From CALMKX01 sp044869955 (GTDB lineage: Bacteria > Acidobacteriota > Thermoanaerobaculia > Multivoradales > SZUA-115), in the NCBI GenBank assembly GCA_044869955.1, contig JBIOYC010000058.1:1-19982 (forward strand): 19,982 bases of DNA, read 5' to 3'. Of this stretch, positions 13,823-19,982 are shown in pieces (position 1 is the first letter of the stretch; each line of letters begins with the position of its first letter). The notes below the pieces were generated by a model. It worked only from the letters and a program-made list of their open reading frames with translations. It was not told the DNA's origin and searched no databases. The translations under genes and the position numbers were made by a program.

Positions 13823-16642
13823 CTAGAACGGGTTGCCCAGCCAGAAATGGACCTCGTAGCCGCTCTCGCCCTCCTCGCGGTCGAGCTTGAAGCCCACCTC
13901 GAGGCGGAAGGGTCCGATCGGGGAAAGGTAGCGCACGCCGAGGCCCGCGCCCAGGCGAGCGTCGTCGAGGTCCACGGCCTGCCAATCCGCCCAGACGTTG
14001 CCGGCATCGACGAACACCACGCCCCCGACCGCACCCGCGATCGGGAAGCGCAGCTCCAGGTTGCCGAGCAGCAGGCCGTTGCCACCGATCGCCTGGCCAT
14101 TGAACAGTGTCTCGCCGGGCACGCCCAGCTCGTCGAGATCGAAGGCGCGGTGGGAGTTGATGCCGCCGGCGAAGAAGCGCTCCGAGATCGCCACTAGGCG
14201 GTTGGGCAGCTCCCGCGGCAGGTCCGGGTCCGGCTGGCGGGTGCCCACCGGCTCGATGCCGCCGGCCTTGAGCGAGGTGGCGAGCACTCCCAACCGCCCC
14301 AGGGGCCAGTAGCTGGTGCCCTGCACCACCAGCTTGACGAACTCCTCGTCCGCCGACACGAAGGGGAAGGCGTACTGCAGCTGCAGGAAGGCGCTGGCAC
14401 CGCGAGTGGGGTCGATGGCGTCGTCGCGGTGATCGACGGTCAGGCCGGTGATCAGGCTCGAGATGCGCACCGGCTCGTCGCTGCGGTCGCGGTTCTCGTC
14501 GTCGGGGGGCCCCAGGGGGTCCCGCTCGGTCTCGACGATGCGGTAGTCGTAGACCAGGTTCGCGCGGGTGCGGTCGAAGAGAGGGTAGACGGCCTCGACC
14601 CGCCCACCCCACTTCTGCGCCTGGAAGGCCTCGCGGGTCTCGTCCGAGTAGAAGAGAGTCCAGGTCAGGGGCAGGTCGAAGCGCCCCACGTAGGGCTGCT
14701 CGAGGGTGAGGCGACCCAGCTGGTCCCGCTCCGAGGCCCGCAGCAGGGCGCCGAAGCGGAAGCCCCGCCCGAGCAGGTTGCCGTGGGAGAAGCCCAGCAG
14801 GCCGCGCACGCCGTCGTCGGTGTCGTACCCGAGCCCGTAGACCGTGCGCCGGGTCTGGCCCTCCTCGACCCGCACGATCAGGTCGCGGTCGCGGGAGCCC
14901 GGCTGGGTGGGCGCCAGGAAGACCTCGACCTCCGAGAAGGCCCCCAACTGGTAGAGGTTGCGCTGCGCCTCGAGCAGCCGGGCCCGGGACACCGGCTGGC
15001 GGGAACGCAGCCCGAGGGCTCGGCGGATCACCTCCGGATCGGTGGTGCGCTGGCCGCGGACGATCACCTGCCCCACGCAGGTGACCTGCCCTTCGACCAC
15101 CCGCATCTCGACGTCCGCTGTGGCCCCGTCCTCCTGCCAGCTGACCTCCGCCGTCACCCGCGCGGAGTCGTAGCCGGCGACCTCGTAGAGCCCGGCCACG
15201 AAGCGCCGGGTCTCCTCGAGTAGAAACGGGTGGAAGGGTCCCCCCGACCGGATCAGGCGATCCTCGGCCAGCTGCTTCTCGACCTCGGGGAGATCGAGCT
15301 GGGTGACCCCGGTCCAGGAGAGCTTGCCCACCCGGCGACGGGGCCCCTCCTCGATCGGGATCACCACCTTGAGCTCGCCCGCCGCCGGCTCCTCGATCCG
15401 CGCCGGGCCGACGCGGGTGCCGTCGAAGCCCTGCTGCACGTAGTAGGTGCGCAGGTTGTCGAGATCCGCCGATAGCTCTTCGTCGACCAGCCGGCCGCTG
15501 CCCAGCGCGATCAGCCGCCGGGCCGAAGTGGTCAGGAAGCGGGCCAGCTCTTCGTCGGGGATCTCGCGGTTGCCCTCGAAGTCCACCGCCGTCACCCGCG
15601 CCTCGCGGCCGAGCTCGATGGTCAGCCGCACGACCAGCAGATCGGCCCGCCGCTCGGAGGTCGGCGTCACCTTCACCCGGTAGAAGCCCTTCTCCTGGTA
15701 GTGCCGGCGGATCCGCCGCGTGCTCTGGAGCAGCAGGGCCTCTTCGTAGCCGTCGTCGCCCAGGAACGGCAGGAGACCCTTCTTCTCGAGATCGCGGCGG
15801 TCGGCCCCGACCACCTCCAGCTCGACCTTCGGCCCGAGGGCGACCGGATAGGTCAGCTCCACGCGGACGGACCCCTCGTCGATCACCTCGGACGGGGCCT
15901 CCACCCGGGCCTGCCGGTAGCCCTGGCGCACCAGCCATCGCTGGAGCTGCCGGGTCGCCTCTTTGGCCGCGGCCGGCCGGTAGACCGCCCCGGCCTGGGT
16001 CGCCAGCTGGCGGCGCAGGGTCTCCTCCCCCACGGCACCGGCGTCGCCCTCGAAGCTCACCGCCGAGACCCGCGCCTGGGGGCCGCTCGCGATCCGGTAG
16101 ACCACCCGCGCCCGGGTCTGGGCCGGGTCGAGATAGCTGACCCGCAGGCGCACCTGGGCGCCGAGATGGCCCCGCTCGCGATAGTGGTCCTGGAGCACGT
16201 AGACGCCGCGCACCACCCGCTCCTCGAAAAAGGGCCGCCCCTGCCAGCCGGCGATGAGCGGGCGGGCGCTCTTGAGCTCGGTGCCCGGCTCGGCCTCCAG
16301 CTCGACCTCTTCGACGATCACTCCGGCCCACAGCGCCACCACCACCCGGACCCCCTCGCCCTCCGGCCGGGACCGCACCTCCACCTGCCCCGGCACGCCG
16401 GTGGCGTAGAGGCTGACCACCGTTCGCCGCACGGCTTGCTCGGTCAGGGGCTCACCCGGGGCGAAGGCCAAAAGCTTGCGCACCTCGCCGCGATCGAGGC
16501 CGGGGATGTCGCTGCGGATCTCGATCGCGGCCACCCGCGGGCCGGCGCCCGGGGGCGTCGGCGCCGGCTCGGGGCAAGGCGAGGGTGGGGCACCCGCCAG
16601 GGCGAGGGCCAGCAGGGTGAGGAGGCTGGTGGCAGCCGCCAT
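13823..16642 (-). CDS. Omp85-family outer-membrane assembly protein (TamA/BamA-like)
   Basis: A 939-residue outer-membrane protein. Residues 1 to about 18 form a signal peptide. About 560 residues follow that divide into seven POTRA-like units of about 80 residues, each running from a beta strand (for example VAAIEIRSD, ARVTAVDFEGN) to a helix pair and ending near an xxEG or xxxG turn. The 16-stranded barrel covers about 596-939. The loop-6 region reads RFFAGGINSHRAF, where most family members have VRGF/Y; the key Arg (832) is kept but Gly is Ala. The chain ends HFWLGNPF with the terminal Phe required for assembly. The ATG at 16642 overlaps the tamB stop by one base (TGATG), so translation is likely coupled. 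The neighbour favours a TamA role; seven POTRAs would also fit a BamA variant. Confidence 0.9.
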   Translation of the reverse strand: MAAATSLLTLLALALAGAPPSPCPEPAPTPPGAGPRVAAIEIRSDIPGLDRGEVRKLLAFAPGEPLTEQAVRRTVVSLYATGVPGQVEVRSRPEGEGVRVVVALWAGVIVEEVELEAEPGTELKSARPLIAGWQGRPFFEERVVRGVYVLQDHYRERGHLGAQVRLRVSYLDPAQTRARVVYRIASGPQARVSAVSFEGDAGAVGEETLRRQLATQAGAVYRPAAAKEATRQLQRWLVRQGYRQARVEAPSEVIDEGSVRVELTYPVALGPKVELEVVGADRRDLEKKGLLPFLGDDGYEEALLLQSTRRIRRHYQEKGFYRVKVTPTSERRADLLVVRLTIELGREARVTAVDFEGNREIPDEELARFLTTSARRLIALGSGRLVDEELSADLDNLRTYYVQQGFDGTRVGPARIEEPAAGELKVVIPIEEGPRRRVGKLSWTGVTQLDLPEVEKQLAEDRLIRSGGPFHPFLLEETRRFVAGLYEVAGYDSARVTAEVSWQEDGATADVEMRVVEGQVTCVGQVIVRGQRTTDPEVIRRALGLRSRQPVSRARLLEAQRNLYQLGAFSEVEVFLAPTQPGSRDRDLIVRVEEGQTRRTVYGLGYDTDDGVRGLLGFSHGNLLGRGFRFGALLRASERDQLGRLTLEQPYVGRFDLPLTWTLFYSDETREAFQAQKWGGRVEAVYPLFDRTRANLVYDYRIVETERDPLGPPDDENRDRSDEPVRISSLITGLTVDHRDDAIDPTRGASAFLQLQYAFPFVSADEEFVKLVVQGTSYWPLGRLGVLATSLKAGGIEPVGTRQPDPDLPRELPNRLVAISERFFAGGINSHRAFDLDELGVPGETLFNGQAIGGNGLLLGNLELRFPIAGAVGGVVFVDAGNVWADWQAVDLDDARLGAGLGVRYLSPIGPFRLEVGFKLDREEGESGYEVHFWLGNPF

Positions 16643-19600
16643 CAGAAGCGCTTCTCCCAGCGCAAGTCGACGGCGTACTGCTCGGCGTCGATCGACGAGA
16701 GCACCACCGTCAGGTCCTTGGCCACCCGCCACTCCACCTCCACCAGGCTCTCGCGGTTGGTCGAGGCGTCGTACTGGTAGGTGACGAAGAGGTCGCGGTT
16801 GATCTGCTTGCCGGCGATCACCCGGGCCGCCGAGAGGGAGCCGGAAGAGGAGAACGTCGGGTCGATGCGCAGCTTGTCGAAACCGAAGAGGCTCTTCACC
16901 CGGGTGGTCAGGGCAGTCTGCGCGGCCTGGCCGAGCAGCCGCTCGGCATAGCGCTCCTCGCCGGAGGTCGGCTGGCTCGAGGTCCCGCCGGGGACGATCT
17001 CGTCCACCCGCCCGCCGGAGGTGAGCAAGGCCAGCACGTCCAGGTTCGGCAGGGGCGGGTTGGAGGAGAAGCTGGTGGTCAACCGCTCGAGGGTGCCCGA
17101 GAGGGTGAGCCGGATCTCGTAGGAACGCACCTCGGCGGTGGCCACGAGGTCGATCACCGGGTCGAGCTGGTCGAGGCTGGCGAAGGTCAGAAGGCCCCGG
17201 TCGACCCGGTAGGTCGTCTCGTTGTAGACCAGGGTGCCGCCCGGGCGAGCCTGAACCTGGCCGACCAGGATCGGCCGGGCCAGCGACCCGCGCACGGCGA
17301 GGTCGGCATCCGCCACCAGCTCGGCGAGGTTGTTGCGGATCACCAGGGCCCCCGGCCCCGACACCACCACGTTGAGCTGGGTGGTCGCCAGAGCGGGGTC
17401 CGGCAAGCCGACGGAGAGCCGGCGGCGGCGCAGGAAGTCGCCGAGCAGATCGGTCAGACCGAGGCGGACGTCCTGGACGTAGAGGGCCCGCTCCAGCCGC
17501 ACGTTGCCGCGCACGATCCGTCCCTCGGGGGTCGGCGTCAGGGAGAGCTCGGCGTCGCCGTCGATCACCCAACCCTCGGGATAGAGCACGTGGACGTCCT
17601 CGAGCGAGGCCTGGAAGCGGTAGGCGATCGAGGGCAGCTCGACGGTGCCATAGCCCTGCACCCGGCCGCCGGCGAAACGCCCCTCCAGCCAGTCGAGCAC
17701 CGCCTGGTTGGGGTAGATCAGGACCACGGCACGGGCCTCGGTGATCGAGTGGGGGAATTCCGCCAGCTTCAGCTCGCCGCCGGCCAGGTCCGCCTGGCCC
17801 GAGACCGCTGGCTCCCCGAGCGTGCCGGTGACGGTGCCCAGGGCGCTGACCGTGCCGGCCAGCGCCAAGCCGGGGATCTCGAGGGGCAGCCAGTCGGCCG
17901 GTGCCGTGGCCTGGAGATGGAGGTCGAGGGGCTGGCGGCCGGAGAAGCCGATGCGCCCGCCGACGAAGACCTCCGCCTGCTGGCCCGGGTCGCCGAGGTA
18001 GAGGGAGTCGATGAGCACGGCCTCCGCGGCAAAGCGGGCCCGGGCCGGCTCGAGGTTGGCCAGGCGGTAGGCGCCCCAGTGGATCGCCACCGGGTCGAGC
18101 TCGAGGGCGACCTCCGGCTCTCTGGTGCGACCGCGGACGGCCAGCTTGCCGGCGAAGGAGCCCCCCGACCCGGCCGGCAGCTCGAGCCTGGCGAGCGCCG
18201 CGAAGGTGTCGAGCCGCTCCGAGCTCACGGTGAGGGCGAGGTCGGCCTGCTCGGCGTCGAGCAAGCCGCCTCCCGTGACTTCGATCAGGCCGAGCAACGA
18301 GCCGTCGAGGTGGAGCTGCTCGCCGTCCCAGCGGCCGACCAGGCGGCCGGGAGCGACCTCGGCCCCTCCGGCCGAGAGCCCGGAAGAGACCACGGTGAGC
18401 TCTCCCTGCGGTCTCTCGAGGCTCCCCGAGAGACGGCCCGCCAGCCCGAGACGGCCGCTGTCGATGCCACGGATGAGGTCGAGAGGTGCCTGGCCCAGGG
18501 CCAGCTCCGGCGCCGAGACGGTGAGGTCGAGCGGGGTCCCCTGGCCGAGGCCGATCGTCCCGTTGGCTTCGACCGGGCCCGCGGGCAGCTCGAGCCGGGC
18601 CGTCCGGAGCCGCACCTCGACGGCGTCGAAAGCCAGGCCGACCTCCAGCCGACGGGCCGCGACGCCGGCGGCTTCGACCGGTGCGATGCTGGCCTCCAGG
18701 TCCCCGCGGAGAGCGTCGGCCGGACCCGCGAGGCTCAGCAGCCCCGAGACCGGTCCCACCAGGGGCAGCTCGATGGGCACGAAGGCCGCGAGGCCCGGGT
18801 AGGGCCAACCGTTGAGGCGTACGGCCAGCTCCAGGGCCTCGCTCGCCGCGAAGGGCACCCGGCCGGACACGCTGGCCCCGGCGCCCCGGTCGCGGATCTC
18901 GAGCGACAGCCGCTCCAGGGCGTCGCTCGACAGCTCGAGGGAGCCGAACACCTCCTCGGCGGCGAATCCCGGCGTGGCCACCGGTGCCAGGTCGAGGTCG
19001 AGCTTCGCGCTGATTCCCGCGGCTCCGAAGTCCAGCCGGCCGGAGAGGGTGCCCTCCCCCGAGGTGGGCAGCCAGGCCGGCGGCTCGGCGCTCTCGCCGA
19101 GGGGGATCTTCGCCGCCAGCTCCCCGGCGTCGGCGGTATCCACCCGGAAGGCGAAGCCCCCGGACCCGTCGGCGAGCTCCACCGAGAGGCCGGCCAACAC
19201 GGCCTGCTGAGCGGGGCTGGCCAGCTCCAGGCGATCCGCCAGCAGGCGCCCCCCGGCGAGGCGCAGGGGCAGCCGGCCGGCGAGGGCCACCGCCTCGAGG
19301 TCGGTGGCGTCGGGTTCCAGCCGCAGGTCGAGCAGCCCGTCGCCGCCGAGCAGGGCCGCGGGCAAGAGCCGGTAGCGCACCGGGCCCGACACCCGGCCTG
19401 CGAGCCCCGGGATCTCGACCCCGAGCCCGGTGAAGACCTGGCGGACCTCGGCTCCCGCGACCTCGAGCTCGAGGGTCACCGCGTTCTTGGGGTCGGCGAG
19501 ATCCACCCGCGCCGTGCCGGCGACGCTGCCACCCACGAAGGCCAGGCTCTCCATGGCGAAGTCGAGCTGGCGGGGGCCGCCCTCGATCGATAGGGCGAGA

Positions 19601-19982
19601 TCGGCCGCCCGCCAGGGCCGGGCGTCGATCGCCGGGGCCCGGGCCGTGCCGGTGAGGCGCCACGGTGTCCCCCCCGTCCAGTGGAGCGCCCCGTCGACCT
19701 CGACCGGCCCCAGGACCTCGCCGTCGAGGTAGCCCAGCTCGGTGAGCAGCTCGAAGCCGGAGGAGCCGCGGAAGGTGAGGTCGAGGGTTTCGGGCTTCGT
19801 CCCCGTCGCCAGGGAACCGCCGACGGCGAGGTCGAGGGCCTGGCCCGTGACGTGGCCCTCCTCGATCGACAAACGGCCGCCGGCCCAGGCCAGGTCGAGG
19901 GTCAGGCCGACCGGGTACGGCTGGCCCGCCGGCAACAGCAACCCGACCGTGCCCGCGGCGAGGTGGCCTGCGTAGCGCCCCT
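16642..19982 (-). CDS. TamB-family translocation and assembly module protein (DUF490), N-terminus cut by window edge
   Basis: About 1113 residues are visible, with the start beyond the right edge. TamB is a long periplasm-spanning beta-helical protein anchored in the inner membrane; it works with TamA in outer-membrane protein assembly and is related to AsmA-like lipid-transport proteins. Most of the visible part is repetitive, with short beta strands and recurring LxLxGR and GxLxLxGxLxxP units. The last 330 residues form the DUF490 C-terminal domain: GNVRLERALYVQDVRLGL, LVYNETTYRVDRGLLTFASL, LDVLALLTSGG. The chain ends AVDLRWEKRF with a terminal Phe. Its stop overlaps the start of the Omp85 gene. 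TamB proteins are usually about 1200-1500 residues, so only a few hundred N-terminal residues are missing. Start and upstream regulation cannot be seen. Confidence 0.92.
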   Translation of the reverse strand, partial: GRYAGHLAAGTVGLLLPAGQPYPVGLTLDLAWAGGRLSIEEGHVTGQALDLAVGGSLATGTKPETLDLTFRGSSGFELLTELGYLDGEVLGPVEVDGALHWTGGTPWRLTGTARAPAIDARPWRAADLALSIEGGPRQLDFAMESLAFVGGSVAGTARVDLADPKNAVTLELEVAGAEVRQVFTGLGVEIPGLAGRVSGPVRYRLLPAALLGGDGLLDLRLEPDATDLEAVALAGRLPLRLAGGRLLADRLELASPAQQAVLAGLSVELADGSGGFAFRVDTADAGELAAKIPLGESAEPPAWLPTSGEGTLSGRLDFGAAGISAKLDLDLAPVATPGFAAEEVFGSLELSSDALERLSLEIRDRGAGASVSGRVPFAASEALELAVRLNGWPYPGLAAFVPIELPLVGPVSGLLSLAGPADALRGDLEASIAPVEAAGVAARRLEVGLAFDAVEVRLRTARLELPAGPVEANGTIGLGQGTPLDLTVSAPELALGQAPLDLIRGIDSGRLGLAGRLSGSLERPQGELTVVSSGLSAGGAEVAPGRLVGRWDGEQLHLDGSLLGLIEVTGGGLLDAEQADLALTVSSERLDTFAALARLELPAGSGGSFAGKLAVRGRTREPEVALELDPVAIHWGAYRLANLEPARARFAAEAVLIDSLYLGDPGQQAEVFVGGRIGFSGRQPLDLHLQATAPADWLPLEIPGLALAGTVSALGTVTGTLGEPAVSGQADLAGGELKLAEFPHSITEARAVVLIYPNQAVLDWLEGRFAGGRVQGYGTVELPSIAYRFQASLEDVHVLYPEGWVIDGDAELSLTPTPEGRIVRGNVRLERALYVQDVRLGLTDLLGDFLRRRRLSVGLPDPALATTQLNVVVSGPGALVIRNNLAELVADADLAVRGSLARPILVGQVQARPGGTLVYNETTYRVDRGLLTFASLDQLDPVIDLVATAEVRSYEIRLTLSGTLERLTTSFSSNPPLPNLDVLALLTSGGRVDEIVPGGTSSQPTSGEERYAERLLGQAAQTALTTRVKSLFGFDKLRIDPTFSSSGSLSAARVIAGKQINRDLFVTYQYDASTNRESLVEVEWRVAKDLTVVLSSIDAEQYAVDLRWEKRF

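Noticed and set aside
13633..14100. Small minus-strand frame encoding a CHPERSRGISS peptide between ribBA and tamA
   Set aside because: The peptide is the translation of the ATCCCGA hairpin repeat, a known source of false ORFs.
16644..16655. 12-bp palindrome AGAAGCGCTTCT just before the tamA-like start
   Set aside because: It lies in tamB coding sequence (residues EKRF). With no loop it would give only a 4-bp stem, so a regulatory role is weak.
16643..19663. Roughly 1000-codon open frame on the minus strand running into the tamA-like gene in its reading frame
   Set aside because: It overlaps tamB in another frame, has the Arg/Gly/Pro-rich composition of a shadow frame, and the tamA-like signal peptide begins precisely at ATG 16642.

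Overview
The window is very GC-rich bacterial DNA (by eye about two thirds G+C or more) from a Gram-negative (diderm) organism. It carries an Omp85/TamB outer-membrane assembly pair, an outer-membrane MtrB/PioB-type barrel with its periplasmic decaheme cytochrome, and a signal-peptide-bearing lytic transglycosylase. The protein style, the very GC-rich codon use and the dispersed intergenic repeats (a 'TCATCCCGA...GGGATCTC' hairpin and 'TAGGGGCG' palindromes) would suit an Acidobacteriota-like or other environmental phylum. I cannot fix the phylum from sequence alone.

All ten genes lie on the minus strand, so transcription runs from high to low coordinates. In that order they are: tamB-like (cut by the right edge, 16642-19982), tamA/bamA-like (13823-16642), a 263-bp intergenic region with a composite palindromic repeat and a sigma70-like promoter, ribBA (12342-13559), a group-1/GT4 glycosyltransferase (11156-12322), a DmsE/MtrA-type decaheme cytochrome (10148-11041), an MtrB/PioB-type barrel (7666-10119), alaS (4893-7553), a small lytic transglycosylase (4192-4818), pgsA (3563-4129), an RND/MMPL transporter (1020-3566) and a membrane-anchored or exported PqqB-like metallo-beta-lactamase-fold protein (41-1006).

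Gene overlaps, spacings and GC-rich hairpins suggest these transcription units: [tamB-tamA], [ribBA-GT], [mtrA-mtrB], [alaS], [slt] and [pgsA-RND-MBL]. Nearly every unit ends in a perfect or near-perfect GC palindrome. Two of these overlap, and supply, the stop codon of the gene they follow.

Functionally the window combines outer-membrane biogenesis (TamA/TamB), lipid and envelope genes (PgsA, RND/MMPL exporter, transglycosylase, glycosyltransferase), two housekeeping enzymes (AlaRS, RibBA) and one respiratory module, a two-gene trans-outer-membrane electron conduit. The conduit, next to a flavin-biosynthesis gene and with no extracellular cytochrome in the window, is the most notable system. 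Other points of interest are a glycosyltransferase that appears to start at CTG, a RibBA with Gln in place of a metal-binding His, a seven-POTRA Omp85 protein encoded downstream of tamB, and the composite repeat. There are no tRNA or rRNA genes, CRISPR arrays, insertion sequences or phage genes, and no gene-free stretch exceeds 300 bp.
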